From positions 620,001-684,000 of the forward strand of contig CAWJIJ010000011.1 in NCBI GenBank assembly GCA_963842955.1: DNA of 64,000 bases. The letters are read 5' to 3'. Source of the DNA: JARFQW01 sp963842955 (GTDB lineage Bacteria > Pseudomonadota > Gammaproteobacteria > Steroidobacterales > XN24). The notes beneath the pieces are model-generated. The model ran no database searches. It was not told the DNA's origin and saw only the letters and a list, made by a program, of their open reading frames with translations. Shown in pieces: positions 53,326-63,316 of this stretch; positions within the stretch are counted from its first letter, which is position 1, and each line of letters starts with the position of its first letter. The translations under genes and the position numbers were made by a program.

Positions 53326-55275
53326 ATGACCGAGACAAAGCTTTATCCAGTGCCATCGGAGTTCGCGCGCGAGGCGCGTTGCGATAATGAGACATACCTG
53401 GCGATGTATGCCCGGTCCGTTGAAGACCCCGAGGGCTTCTGGGCCGAACACGGCCAGCGTATCGACTGGATCAAGCCTTATTCGAAGGTGAAGGACACGG
53501 CTTTTGCGCGGGATGACGTGCATATCCGGTGGTTCGAGGACGGCACTCTCAACGCGTCCGCCAACTGCCTGGACCGGCACCTGGAGACCCGGGGCGACCA
53601 GGTCGCAATCATCTGGGAGGGAGACGATCCCGCCGACTCCAAGAAAATCACTTACCGTGAGCTGTACGAGGACGTCTGCCGGCTAGCCAACGCCTTCAAG
53701 GCTAACGGCATCGGCCGCGGTGACATGGTCACGATCTACATGCCCATGATCCCGGAGGCCGCGGTCGCCATGCTCGCATGCGCCCGGATCGGCGCGCCCC
53801 ACTCCGTCGTTTTCGGGGGCTTTTCCCCGGAGGCGCTCGCGGGGCGCATCGAGGGCTGCGGCTCCAAGGCAGTGATTACCGCCGACGAGGGTCTGCGCGG
53901 CGGCCGCAAGGTCCCACTGAAGGCCAACGTGGACCGGGCGGCAGCGGATCGCGACCTGCCCACCCTGGAGAAGGTCTTCGTGGTCAAGCGCACGGGTGCC
54001 GATATTGCCTGGGACGACAGCCGCGACGTCTGGTACGAAGAGGCGGTGGCTGCCCAGGAACCGGAGTGCCCGGCCGAGGAGATGGGCGCCGAGGATCCCT
54101 TGTTTATCCTCTACACATCCGGGTCGACCGGTCAGCCCAAGGGTGTACTCCACACCACCGGCGGCTACATGGTTTACGCCTCCATGACTCACGAGTACGT
54201 GTTCGACTACCAGGACGGCGAGGTCTACTGGTGCACGGCGGACGTGGGCTGGATCACCGGCCACAGCTACATCGTCTACGGGCCGCTGGCCAACGGCGCG
54301 ACCAGCCTGATGTTCGAAGGCGTGCCGAACTACCCGGACAGCTCCCGTTTCTGGCAGGTCGTGGACAAGCACGAAGTCTCCATCTTCTATACAGCGCCCA
54401 CTGCCATCCGCGCATTGATGCGGGAAGGCAATGAGCCGGTCCTGGGAACCAGTCGCAAGAGCCTCCGCCTGCTCGGAACCGTCGGTGAGCCAATCAATCC
54501 GGAGGCCTGGGAGTGGTATTACCACATCGTCGGCAACGAGCGCTGCCCGATCGTGGACACGTGGTGGCAGACCGAAACCGGCGGCATTCTGATCACCCCG
54601 CTCCCCGGCGCGACCGCCCTGAAACCCGGCTCCGCCACGCGGCCGTTCTTCGGCGTGCGCCCGGCGCTCGTTGACAACGAGGGCCAGGAACTCGAAGGCG
54701 CCGTCGAAGGCAATCTCGTGCTGCTGGACAGCTGGCCGGGGCAAATGCGGACCGTCTACGGGGACCATGAACGCTTCGTCCAGACGTATTTCAGCACGTT
54801 CGAGGGAACCTACTTCACCGGCGACGGCGCCCGGCGCGACGAGGACGGCTACTACTGGATCACCGGCCGGGTGGACGACGTGCTGAACGTCTCCGGCCAC
54901 CGCATGGGCACCGCCGAGATCGAAAGCGCCCTGGTGGCCCATGAAAAGGTGGCCGAGGCCGCGGTCGTGGGTTACCCCCACGACATCAAGGGCCAGGGCG
55001 TCTATGTCTACGTGACCCTCAAGCAGGGTGAGGATCCCAGCGACGACCTCGAAAAGGAGCTTCGGCAGTGGGTACGCAAGGAAATCGGCCCGATCGCATC
55101 ACCGGACCTGATTCAGTTCACACCGTCATTGCCGAAGACCCGTTCAGGCAAGATCATGCGGCGCATTCTCCGCAAGGTGGCGGCTAATGACTACGGCTCC
55201 CTTGGCGACACTTCGACGCTTGCGGACCCGGGCGTTGTGGACGAAATCATTCAGAACCGGCGCAATACAGGCTGA
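53326..55275 (+). CDS. acs: Acetyl-CoA synthetase
   Basis: A 649-aa AMP-forming acetate-CoA ligase, which activates acetate to acetyl-CoA through acetyl-AMP. Length matches the family. Motifs are FILYTSGSTGQPKGV (P-loop-like ATP site), WCTADVGWITGHSYIVYGPL, DTWWQTETGG (acyl pocket), YYWITGRVDDVLNVSGHRMG (hinge) and the acetylation-site motif PKTRSGKIMRRIL with Lys near 609. It starts at ATG 53326 with GGAGGG upstream. The response-regulator gene follows after 19 nt, probably on the same transcript. Confidence 0.97.
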   Translation: MTETKLYPVPSEFAREARCDNETYLAMYARSVEDPEGFWAEHGQRIDWIKPYSKVKDTAFARDDVHIRWFEDGTLNASANCLDRHLETRGDQVAIIWEGDDPADSKKITYRELYEDVCRLANAFKANGIGRGDMVTIYMPMIPEAAVAMLACARIGAPHSVVFGGFSPEALAGRIEGCGSKAVITADEGLRGGRKVPLKANVDRAAADRDLPTLEKVFVVKRTGADIAWDDSRDVWYEEAVAAQEPECPAEEMGAEDPLFILYTSGSTGQPKGVLHTTGGYMVYASMTHEYVFDYQDGEVYWCTADVGWITGHSYIVYGPLANGATSLMFEGVPNYPDSSRFWQVVDKHEVSIFYTAPTAIRALMREGNEPVLGTSRKSLRLLGTVGEPINPEAWEWYYHIVGNERCPIVDTWWQTETGGILITPLPGATALKPGSATRPFFGVRPALVDNEGQELEGAVEGNLVLLDSWPGQMRTVYGDHERFVQTYFSTFEGTYFTGDGARRDEDGYYWITGRVDDVLNVSGHRMGTAEIESALVAHEKVAEAAVVGYPHDIKGQGVYVYVTLKQGEDPSDDLEKELRQWVRKEIGPIASPDLIQFTPSLPKTRSGKIMRRILRKVAANDYGSLGDTSTLADPGVVDEIIQNRRNTG

Positions 55276-55294
55276 AGCGGAGACCCCCACGGGC

Positions 55295-55960
55295 ATGGTG
55301 GATCAAGCCCGGATCATTGTCGCGGACGACCACCCGTTGTTTCGGGAGGCGTTGCAGCAGGCGCTGATGGACCTGTTCGAGCGGGTCACGTTCGTCGAGG
55401 CGGACTCCTTCGAGTCTCTCGAGCAGGTGGCCCAGGACAACGAGGAGGCCGACCTGGTCCTCCTCGACCTGGACATGCCGGGGGCGCACGGGTTCTCGGC
55501 GCTGGCATGGCTCAGGGCAAATCATCCGGCCCTGCCCGTGGTGATCGTTTCGGCGGCAACCGACCCCTTGGTCATGCGCCGGGCGGTAGAGTTCGGCTCG
55601 GCGGGATTCATACCCAAGTCCTCGCCGCTGGGGGTGATTGCGGAGGCAGTGCGCTCGGTGCTGGCGGGGGAAATCTGGCTCCCGGAGGCGGCCCTGCACG
55701 CCGAAGAGGAAGAGACCACCGAGGACGAGGAGCTGGCCCGCCGGATCGCCTCGCTCACACCTCAGCAGTTCCGGGTGCTGATGATGCTCGCCGACGGTCT
55801 GCTCAACAAGCAGATCGCCGCGGAGCTGGATGTCTCCGAGGCCACGATCAAGGCCCACGTGACCGCAATTCTCCGCAAGATGGAAGTGCGCAGCCGCACC
55901 CAGGCAGCGGTGGCGGCACGGCGCCTGGAACGGGCCGCTCAGTCCACCCAGACGAGCTGA
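55295..55960 (+). CDS. LuxR-family response regulator, CrbR-like
   Basis: A 221-aa two-component regulator started at ATG 55295. The receiver (1-120) has the acidic pair ADDH and phospho-acceptor Asp58 in LVLLDLDMPG, with VSAATDP and IPKSS completing the switch site. A LuxR-type HTH follows (SLTPQQFRVLMMLADGLLNK, SEATIKAHVTAILRKMEVRS). Its place between acs and the symporter-like sensor kinase matches CrbR/ErdR proteins, which activate acs. It converges with the kinase gene (15 nt between). Confidence 0.9.
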   Translation: MVDQARIIVADDHPLFREALQQALMDLFERVTFVEADSFESLEQVAQDNEEADLVLLDLDMPGAHGFSALAWLRANHPALPVVIVSAATDPLVMRRAVEFGSAGFIPKSSPLGVIAEAVRSVLAGEIWLPEAALHAEEEETTEDEELARRIASLTPQQFRVLMMLADGLLNKQIAAELDVSEATIKAHVTAILRKMEVRSRTQAAVAARRLERAAQSTQTS

Positions 55961-55975
55961 GGTAACCGCCGGGAT

Positions 55976-58900
55976 CTAGACGGTAGAGGCCCCGACCGCC
56001 CGGGCGGAAAGGAGCTGGCTCATGATTGCCCGCAGCGCTGCCGGGCGGACGGGTTTCTTCAGCAGCGTGTAGCCCGCGCTCCGAACGAGCGCGCGAAGCT
56101 CCTCGGAATGATCCGCGGTAATCACCGCGCCGCGGATCTCTCCGTGGCGCTGACGCACAGCGGCCAGCGTCGCCAGGCCGGTATCACCGCCATCGAGATG
56201 GTAATCCGCGAGCACGAGGTCCGGGACACGTCCGGCGTCCTCGATGACCCGGACCGCGTCCCCGGTGCCGGGCGCCGTCATGACCTCGCAGCCCCAGCCG
56301 CTCAGGAGGTCGACCATGCCGTCCAGGATATCGTCCTGGTTGTCCACGCACATCACCACGACGCCCTGAAGTTCGCGGCCGGCAAGGACCCTCGGGCGGG
56401 CGGGTGCTATCGGTACGGCCTGCTCGGTCGCCGGGACCTCGACGCTGAACACCGATCCCCGGCCGACCCATGAGCGCACCGTGATCGGATGATCCAGGGC
56501 CTTGCCCATACGCTGGACGATGGCGAGCCCCAGCCCCATGCCCTTCTCGCCGGTTTCGTCGAGACGATGCAGCCGCTGAAACTCCTCGAACACCCGTTCC
56601 CGCTGATCCTCTGGTATGCCGGGGCCGGTGTCCCAGACCTCGATCCGGACCCGGTCGCCTACCCGGCGACAGCCCATCAGGACCCGCCCGCGCCGGGTAT
56701 AGCGAAAGGCATTGGACAGAAAGTTCTGGAGAATCCGGCGCACGAACCGCCGGTCGCTGATCACACCCAGGCTGCACGGTACGGTGTCGAATCTCAGGCC
56801 GCGTTGTTCGGCGAGCGCGCCGAACTCCATGGTCAGTGCCTCGAGGACTTCGCGCAGACCGAAGCGCGTGACCTTGGGCTCGATGGCCCCGGCGTCCAGC
56901 TTGGAGATGTCCAGCAGCGCGGTAAGGAGTTCTTCGGCGGCCTGCAGGGAACTGTCCACGCGCTGAATCGAGAGTTCGGTCCGCTCATCATGGGAACGCT
57001 GACCCAGCGCCGAGGTAAACAGGCGCGCAGCGTTCAAGGGCTGGAGCAGGTCGTGGCTGGCGGCCGCGAGGAACCGGGTCTTGCTGAGATTCGCCGCCTG
57101 CGCCGCCTCGCTGGCCTCGCGCAACGCCAGCTCGATATCCCGGCGCAGCTCGTTTTCCCGGCGCAAGCGCTCATTGAGCACCGAGAGTTCGCGGGTCCTT
57201 TCAGCCACCCTTTGTTCCAGGGTGTCGTAGGCCTCCTTCAGGGCCTGCTCGGCGAGTCGGCGCCCAGTGACATCGTGGAACAGCGCATAGAAGCCATTGA
57301 CGGTGCCATCCGCATTGCGATCCGGAATGTAGCTGGTGTCGGCGTAGTGGACGCCGCCCACGCCATCGGAGGTCTCGACCTCGAAGCGCTGGATTTCGCC
57401 CTCCAGGGCGCGAGCCATGTGGGCTTCCCGGGCGAGGAAGCGTTCCTGTCCAAGCACCTCGTCCACCCGACGGCCGATGATGCGGCTACGCTCCAGGCCA
57501 AGAGACTCGTGGTAAGCCCGGTTCACGAAGCGGAAACGAAACTCCGCGTCCACGTAGGCGATGAGCACCGGAACGTTGTCCGTGTAGATGCGGATATCGC
57601 GCTCGCGCTCGACCAGGGCCGACTCGATTCGCTTGTGCTCGGTTATGTCACTGAAACTGGTGACCAGGCCGCCGCCGGGCAAAGGGTTCTGGCGCAGTTC
57701 GAACACGGTGCCGTCATTCCATGTCCTTTGGAAAACATGGCTGACCCCGGCGCGCAGATAGCCCAGGCGACGGGCGACCAGTTCTTCCACGTCGCCCGGA
57801 CCGCAGCGCCCCATGCGGGCGTTGTAGCGTACGAGCGCTTCGACTGGCGTACCGATCCGGAGCAGCCCCGGCGGGTACTCAAAAAGCTCCGCGTACCGGC
57901 GGTTCCAGGCCACCAGGCGCATCTCGGAGTCCACGACGCTGATGCCCTCGGCGACATTCTCCAGGGTCGTTTCGAGCAAATCCCGATTGAACCGCGAGGT
58001 TTCCGAAGCCGACCCGACGATATCCGCCACGTCCTCGATCTGGAGCTCCCGCCCGCGGAGCGCGGAGCCCAGAACGGTGCGCGCCGCAGCCGCCCCCATG
58101 GCGCCGGAAAGAAGACGCTCGGTGAACTCCACCGTCCGGCGGTCTGCCCGATTGGCATCCGACGGGTCGAGGCGACGCTCGGCGAGATGCTGCGCAAACG
58201 CCGTCCTGGCCTTGGCTTCGCCCACGAAACGCTCGACCAGCACACGCAGGTCGCCGATCGTCGCTGAGCCCCTCAGGGCCTCCTGGCGGCCGCGACCGTG
58301 ATCCGGCTCACCGGCGAAGACGCCGGCCTGGCGGCGCTCCATCAGGCCCGCGTGGGCATGCCGGGAAACCCAGACCAGCACGGCGACATTGATCCCCAGA
58401 CTCCAGAGGGTGCCATGAGTGACCGGTTCAATTCCCTCGATCCCGAACAGGGCATACGGCCTGAGCCAGGACAGCCCCAGGGGCCCGTCGTCAAGAAGTG
58501 CCCGCGGCAGCCAGCCGGTGCGAACTAACGCGGGCAGCAACAGCGTGTACATCCAGACGAGAAATCCGGCGATAAGGCCAGCCAGCGCCCCCTGACGGGT
58601 CGCTCCCTTCCAATAGAGCCCCAGCAGCAGAGCGGGCGCAAACTGCGCCGCGGCAACAAAGGACAGCAGTCCGATGGAGGCAAGTGCCCCATAGGCTCCG
58701 ATCAGGCGGAAGCACAGCCAGGACAGCAGCAGAATGAGAATAATCAGGACCCGCCGGATGAACACCAGCAGTCGCGGCAACGCCGTCGCCGACGGCAACC
58801 GCCCGCCTCTCAGGCGGATGATGGCGGGCATGATCACCTCGTTGCACAACATGGTGCTGCAGGTGATCGTCGCCACGATGACCATGGCGGTCGCGGCGGA

Positions 58901-59911
58901 AAACCCGCCGACAAAGGCGAGCAAGGCAAGGCCCTCGCGGCCCTGGCTCAGCGGCAGGGTCAGCACGAACAGGTCGGCGTCTGCGCCTGCATCCGGGGTC
59001 AGCATGCCGGCCACGGCAATCGGCGCCACGAACAGGGTGAACAGCGCGAGATACGCGGGGAACACCCAGCGGGCGGCAGCCATGTCGCCGGGACCGCTGT
59101 TCTCCACGACCATGACGTGGAACTGCCGCGGGAGGCAGAGAATCGCCAGGAGCGCGAGCATCGTATGCACGATAAACGGCGCGCCCAGGGCCGAGGTCGA
59201 GTAAATCGACACGATCGCTTCGTCCGCGCTGGCCGCCGCCAGCAGCGCTTCCGGACCGTCGAACAGCCCGAACACGACATACAGCCCCACCGCGATGAAC
59301 GCCAGCAGCTTGACCGCGGACTCAGCCGCAACGGCCAGCACCATCCCGGGGTGGCGCTCGGTCTGGTCCACTTCCCGGGTGCCGAACAGGATGCTGAACA
59401 GGGCAAGCACCGCGGCGATCAATAGCGCCGTGTCGTCTGCAAGACCGGTCCCGGGAACGGAGCCGCTGCGCTCGGCCAGCAGCTCATAGGACCTCGACAC
59501 GGCACGAAGCTGAAGGGCGATGTACGGCAGCACGGCGACCAGCGCAACCAGGGAAACCCAGAAGGCCAGGCCCTGGGACTTGCCGTAGCGGGCCGCGATG
59601 AAATCGGCGATGGAAGTCACCCGCTGGCGCTTGCCGATATCGACGATCCGCGCGGGGAGCCGGTGCAGGAGCAGGAACGCGATGATCGGTCCGAGATAAA
59701 TAGTCAGGTAATCCCAGCCATTGGAAGCCGCCCGGCCGACCGCGCCATAGAACGTCCAGGAGGTGCAGTAGATCCCGAGGGCGAGACTGAACACCACGGG
59801 AGTCGGCAGCCCGCGTCCGGCCCGATGCCAGCGGTCGCCCAGCCAGGCGACTCCGAACAACAGCGTTCCGTAAGCCAGCGCCACGACGGCCAGCACCCAG
59901 GATTGAAGCAT
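55976..59911 (-). CDS. Hybrid sensor kinase with sodium/solute-symporter-like input domain, CrbS-like
   Basis: A 1311-aa protein. Residues 1-500 are a 12-13 helix sodium/solute-symporter-like module (SLALGIYCTSWTFYGAVGRA, RQRVTSIADFIAARYGKSQG). Two PAS domains follow (about 635-760 and 770-890), then a coiled coil and a HisKA domain with His953 (LAAASHDLLQPLNAARLF). The ATPase domain has VWDTGPGIPED and GMGLGLAIVQRM, and a C-terminal receiver has Asp at about 1234 (LVLADYHLDGGDTGL). This is the CrbS/MxtR architecture that senses acetate-related signals and controls acs. It starts at ATG 59911 with GGAGGAGA. It was intact throughout. Confidence 0.92.
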   Translation of the reverse strand: MLQSWVLAVVALAYGTLLFGVAWLGDRWHRAGRGLPTPVVFSLALGIYCTSWTFYGAVGRAASNGWDYLTIYLGPIIAFLLLHRLPARIVDIGKRQRVTSIADFIAARYGKSQGLAFWVSLVALVAVLPYIALQLRAVSRSYELLAERSGSVPGTGLADDTALLIAAVLALFSILFGTREVDQTERHPGMVLAVAAESAVKLLAFIAVGLYVVFGLFDGPEALLAAASADEAIVSIYSTSALGAPFIVHTMLALLAILCLPRQFHVMVVENSGPGDMAAARWVFPAYLALFTLFVAPIAVAGMLTPDAGADADLFVLTLPLSQGREGLALLAFVGGFSAATAMVIVATITCSTMLCNEVIMPAIIRLRGGRLPSATALPRLLVFIRRVLIILILLLSWLCFRLIGAYGALASIGLLSFVAAAQFAPALLLGLYWKGATRQGALAGLIAGFLVWMYTLLLPALVRTGWLPRALLDDGPLGLSWLRPYALFGIEGIEPVTHGTLWSLGINVAVLVWVSRHAHAGLMERRQAGVFAGEPDHGRGRQEALRGSATIGDLRVLVERFVGEAKARTAFAQHLAERRLDPSDANRADRRTVEFTERLLSGAMGAAAARTVLGSALRGRELQIEDVADIVGSASETSRFNRDLLETTLENVAEGISVVDSEMRLVAWNRRYAELFEYPPGLLRIGTPVEALVRYNARMGRCGPGDVEELVARRLGYLRAGVSHVFQRTWNDGTVFELRQNPLPGGGLVTSFSDITEHKRIESALVERERDIRIYTDNVPVLIAYVDAEFRFRFVNRAYHESLGLERSRIIGRRVDEVLGQERFLAREAHMARALEGEIQRFEVETSDGVGGVHYADTSYIPDRNADGTVNGFYALFHDVTGRRLAEQALKEAYDTLEQRVAERTRELSVLNERLRRENELRRDIELALREASEAAQAANLSKTRFLAAASHDLLQPLNAARLFTSALGQRSHDERTELSIQRVDSSLQAAEELLTALLDISKLDAGAIEPKVTRFGLREVLEALTMEFGALAEQRGLRFDTVPCSLGVISDRRFVRRILQNFLSNAFRYTRRGRVLMGCRRVGDRVRIEVWDTGPGIPEDQRERVFEEFQRLHRLDETGEKGMGLGLAIVQRMGKALDHPITVRSWVGRGSVFSVEVPATEQAVPIAPARPRVLAGRELQGVVVMCVDNQDDILDGMVDLLSGWGCEVMTAPGTGDAVRVIEDAGRVPDLVLADYHLDGGDTGLATLAAVRQRHGEIRGAVITADHSEELRALVRSAGYTLLKKPVRPAALRAIMSQLLSARAVGASTV

Positions 59912-60203
59912 CCTTCTCCTCCGGGGCGCTGCCTTGTGTTGTTGTGTTGCGGCGCACTAGCCGCAGCAGCCCCCCTTGAACCCGGATGCTAACGTCCTTG
60001 GCGTTCCCAAGAAAGCCGCACTGCGGCTGCGACCTTCGTCGGAGACGACCGAGAAGCTCCCGGTTCGCGCCGAGCCTGCAATTCGTCGGAATTCAATGCC
60101 TCCGCCCAGCATGCCTCGACCGGCGGGGCCCGGTCGGGCTGAGGGGTTCGACTAAAGTCGGGCTGGTCTGGCCCCTTGCCTCTGATAGATTGCCCGTGGC
60201 TTA

Positions 60204-60243
60204 GCGACTTCTGGCTTGGCGACTTCTGGCTTTGCGACTTCGC
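60204..60243 (+). repeat. 15-bp tandem repeat in the DUF4212-symporter leader
   Basis: The unit GCGACTTCTGGCTTG occurs at 60204-60218 and again (last base T) at 60219-60233; the first eight bases recur at 60234-60241. It ends 10 nt before the GGGGAGG ribosome site. The surrounding gap 59912-60262 also has a small palindrome CGACT-AA-AGTCG (60149-60160) but no gene. The repeat may be a regulator array or simple slippage. Confidence 0.7.
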
Positions 60244-60262
60244 GCTCGAGAGGGGAGGCCCA

Positions 60263-60523
60263 ATGGATAACACACAAAGCAGGGCTGCCTACTGGAAGGA
60301 GAACTTGCGACTGATGACCATATGCATGGTCATCTGGTTCGTCGTCTCCTACCTGTTCGGCATCATTCTTTTTGAACCACTAAATAACATCCAGATCGGC
60401 GGCTACAAGCTGGGATTCTGGTTCGCCCAGCAGGGCTCCATCTACGTCTTCGTAGTGCTGATCTTCTTCTACGCCTCGCGTATGAACAAGCTCGACCAGA
60501 AATACGACGTGCACGAGGACTAG
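60263..60523 (+). CDS. DUF4212 small subunit of sodium/solute symporter
   Basis: An 86-aa protein started at ATG 60263 with GGGGAGG upstream. It has two membrane helices (LMTICMVIWFVVSYLFGIIL and WFAQQGSIYVFVVLIFFYAS) with NIQIGGYKLGFWFAQQGS between, the DUF4212 signature, and a charged tail. It is always found just before the VC_2705-type symporter gene and is thought to be its small subunit. The symporter gene starts 9 nt later. Confidence 0.92.
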   Translation: MDNTQSRAAYWKENLRLMTICMVIWFVVSYLFGIILFEPLNNIQIGGYKLGFWFAQQGSIYVFVVLIFFYASRMNKLDQKYDVHED

Positions 60524-60532
60524 GAGAAAATC

Positions 60533-62317
60533 GTGGAGCTCAAGACACTCACATATATCTTCGTAGGGTTTACCTTCGCGCTTTACATCGGCATTGCCAT
60601 CTGGGCGCGGGCCGGCAGCACGGGCGAGTTTTATGTTGCCGGTAAGGGCATCCACCCGGTGGCCAACGGCATGGCGACCGCGGCGGACTGGATGTCTGCG
60701 GCATCGTTTATCTCGATGGCCGGACTGATCGCCTTCCTGGGCTACGGCGGCTCGGTGTTCCTGATGGGCTGGACGGGCGGCTACGTCCTCCTGGCCATGC
60801 TGCTCGCACCCTACCTGCGCAAGTTCGGTAAGTTCACCGTGCCGGAGTTCATCGGCGACCGGTACTACTCCCAGACTGCCAGGATCGTCGGTGTAATCTG
60901 CCTGATCGTGGTCTCGATCACGTATGTCATCGGCCAGATGCGCGGCATGGGCGTAGCCTTCTCCCGCTTCATGGAAGTGCCGTTTGAAGTCGGCCTCTTC
61001 TCGGGCATGGGCATCGTCTTCATCTACGCGGTGCTCGGCGGCATGAAGGGCATCACGTATACGCAGATCGCGCAGTACTGCGTGCTGATCCTTGCGTACA
61101 CGATCCCGGCGATCTTCATCTCGCTGCAGCTCACCGGCAATCCGATTCCGCAGCTCGGCCTGGGCAGCACGATGGCCGATGGCAGCGGCGTGTATCTTCT
61201 GGACAAGCTCGACCAGATCGTTCAGGAACTGGGCTTTAACGAGTACACGACGACGTCCAACGGAAACATGCTCAACATGTTCCTGTACACGTTGTCGCTG
61301 ATGATCGGTACTGCGGGCCTGCCCCACGTCATCATCCGGTTCTTCACCGTACCCAAGGTCAGGGACGCACGGCTCTCCGCGGGCTGGGCGCTGGTCTTCA
61401 TCGCCATCCTGTATACGACCGCCCCGGCGGTGGGCGCGATGGCGCGGCTGAATCTCATCGAGACCATCCAGACGGGACAGGTGGGCAGCCCCACAGGCAA
61501 CCTGGAGGCCGAGAAACGGCCAGCCTGGATGGACCGCTGGGAGACCACGGGACTGCTGGCCTATGAAGACAAGAACGGCGACGGCCGAATTCAGTACTAC
61601 AACGACGCGAACGAGGCGATGAACGCCAAGGCCGCCGAGTTTGGCTGGACCGGCAACGAGATGACCAAGGTCGACCGGGACATCATGGTGCTCGCCAACC
61701 CCGAGATCGCCAGGCTGCCCAACTGGGTCATCGCCCTGGTGGCGGCAGGCGGCATCGCAGCGGCGCTGTCCACCGCGGCAGGTTTGTTGCTGGCAATCGC
61801 ATCGGCGATCTCCCATGATCTGCTCAAGGGCGTCTTCAAGCCGGAGATCTCGGAGAAGAACGAGCTGATGGCCAGCCGCATCGCCATGGCGGGCGCAATC
61901 CTTGTGGCGGGCTACTTCGGCCTGAATCCACCAGGGTTCGCGGCCCAGGTGGTGGCTCTGGCTTTCGGTCTCGCAGCCTCGTCGATCTTTCCGGTACTCA
62001 TGCTGGGAATCTTCGACAAGCGGGCGAACAGCAGCGGAGCCATCGCCGGCATGCTGGCGGGTATTATCAGCACCCTGCTCTATATCTTCTGGTTCAAGGG
62101 CTGGTTCTTCGTTCCTGGCACGGCCATGGCAGCCAATACGCCGGACAATTGGTTCCTGGGAATCTCCCCGGAGGCCTTCGGTGCGGTCGGCGCGATGATC
62201 AACTTCGCGGTCGCCTACATCGTGTCCCGCGCCACGGCGCCACCGCCAGAGCACATCCAGCACCTCGTCGAGGACATCCGTGTCCCGCGGGGAGCCGGAG
62301 ACAGCGTCGCCCACTAG
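60533..62317 (+). CDS. Sodium/solute symporter, VC_2705/ActP-like
   Basis: A 594-aa integral membrane symporter started at GTG 60533 (AGGAGA upstream). About 13 helices are visible. Motifs are STGEFYVAGKGIHPVANGMA, TAADWMSAASFISMAGLIAF, MIGTAGLPHVIIRFFTV and the sodium-site helix AALSTAAGLLLAIASAISHD. This is the solute:sodium symporter subfamily paired with DUF4212. The locus (acs, CrbS/R, DUF294) suggests acetate or another short organic acid as substrate, but sequence alone does not prove it. A strong terminator follows. Confidence 0.92.
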   Translation: MELKTLTYIFVGFTFALYIGIAIWARAGSTGEFYVAGKGIHPVANGMATAADWMSAASFISMAGLIAFLGYGGSVFLMGWTGGYVLLAMLLAPYLRKFGKFTVPEFIGDRYYSQTARIVGVICLIVVSITYVIGQMRGMGVAFSRFMEVPFEVGLFSGMGIVFIYAVLGGMKGITYTQIAQYCVLILAYTIPAIFISLQLTGNPIPQLGLGSTMADGSGVYLLDKLDQIVQELGFNEYTTTSNGNMLNMFLYTLSLMIGTAGLPHVIIRFFTVPKVRDARLSAGWALVFIAILYTTAPAVGAMARLNLIETIQTGQVGSPTGNLEAEKRPAWMDRWETTGLLAYEDKNGDGRIQYYNDANEAMNAKAAEFGWTGNEMTKVDRDIMVLANPEIARLPNWVIALVAAGGIAAALSTAAGLLLAIASAISHDLLKGVFKPEISEKNELMASRIAMAGAILVAGYFGLNPPGFAAQVVALAFGLAASSIFPVLMLGIFDKRANSSGAIAGMLAGIISTLLYIFWFKGWFFVPGTAMAANTPDNWFLGISPEAFGAVGAMINFAVAYIVSRATAPPPEHIQHLVEDIRVPRGAGDSVAH

Positions 62318-62342
62318 GGCAACGCGGACGCTCGACAACTCT

Positions 62343-62372
62343 GGGCCACCCTCACGGGTGGCCCTTTTTTTT
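62343..62372 (+). terminator. Rho-independent terminator of the symporter operon
   Basis: A perfect 9-bp stem GGGCCACCC/GGGTGGCCC with a TCAC loop (62343-62364) is followed by eight Ts (62365-62372), 26 nt after the symporter stop. Confidence 0.95.
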
Positions 62373-62571
62373 CCGCTCCGGGAGCCATCCCGATGCCGGG
62401 CGGCTTGCAGCACCTCCCGGGCCTTGCCTATGCTTTGGTCCGCCCGTTCCGGCACCTTTGCCAGCCGTCAGGCAACCTGCTGCGCGGCCAAGGGTGCTCA
62501 CCGAAACGGGCAAGGCGCGGCTATTCCGAACTCTGCCCCAGGCGACCAGGATCCGGCAGGAGACACGAACG

Positions 62572-63271
62572 ATGACAGGCAAAGCCTTCGCCGGTTTCCC
62601 GGGCGGCGCGATGAAGTTCCTAGCGGAGCTGGCCCGCAACAACGAGCGGGCCTGGTTCGCGCGAGCACAAGCAGCGCTACGAGGAACTCGTCCGCGAACC
62701 GGCGCTGGATTTCATCCAGGCCATGGGCCAGCCCATAGCGGATATAGCACCCCGGTTCGTGGCCGTGCCGAAGAAGACCGGTGGCTCGCTCATGCGCCCC
62801 TACCGCGATACGCGTTTTTCAAAGGACAAGACGCCCTACAAGACCAACGTGGGGATCCAGTTCCGCCACGAGTTCGCGAAGGACGTTCATGCCCCGGGAT
62901 TCTACGTGCACATCCACCCCGAGGAGGTGTTTCTGGCGGTCGGGAGCTGGCGCCCCGCTCCGGAGGCCCTGCGCGCCATCCGCGAACGGATTGCGGAAGC
63001 ACCCGACGGCTGGGCAACGGCATGGGACAACGCCGGTTTCCGTCGCCGTTTCGAGCCGGCCGGAGAATCGCTCAAGCGCGCGCCGCGAGGATTTGACCGG
63101 GACCATCCGCTGGCCTGCGATCTCAAGCGCAAGGACTTCGTGGCCGTTCGCAACCTGGACCCGGCCATTGTCGCCACGCCCCGCCTGCAGCGGGAGGCGG
63201 CCGCCTCGTTCGCGGCGGCAGTCCCCCTGATGCAGTTCCTGTGCGGGGCTACCGGGGCACCCTGGGACTAG
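62572..63271 (+). pseudogene. DUF2461 family protein, frameshifted
   Basis: It starts at ATG 62572 (AGGAG at 62558-62562) with FAGFPGGAMKFLAELARNNE and RAWFA. At 62662 one extra C breaks the frame; skipping it gives EHKQRYEELVREPALDFIQA and joins the frame that runs to 63271. Downstream motifs are RFVAVPKKTGGSLMRPYRDT, RFSKDKTPYKTNVGIQFRHE and GFYVHIHPEEVFLAVGSWRP, all typical of DUF2461 (about 220-235 aa, function unknown). The whole coding capacity is kept except for one base, so a true pseudogene and a consensus error are both possible. Confidence 0.85.
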
Positions 63272-63316
63272 AAGGCCGCGGGCAGTTCGGGGCCGGTGCC
63301 CGGCGCACCCCTGGGA

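Noticed and set aside
60204..60243. Repeats as a CRISPR array
   Set aside because: Units are 15 bp, directly adjacent without spacers, and no cas genes are present.
60380..62455. 691-codon frame antisense to the symporter
   Set aside because: The plus-strand symporter is unambiguous and the antisense product is low-complexity His/Asp/Arg-rich.
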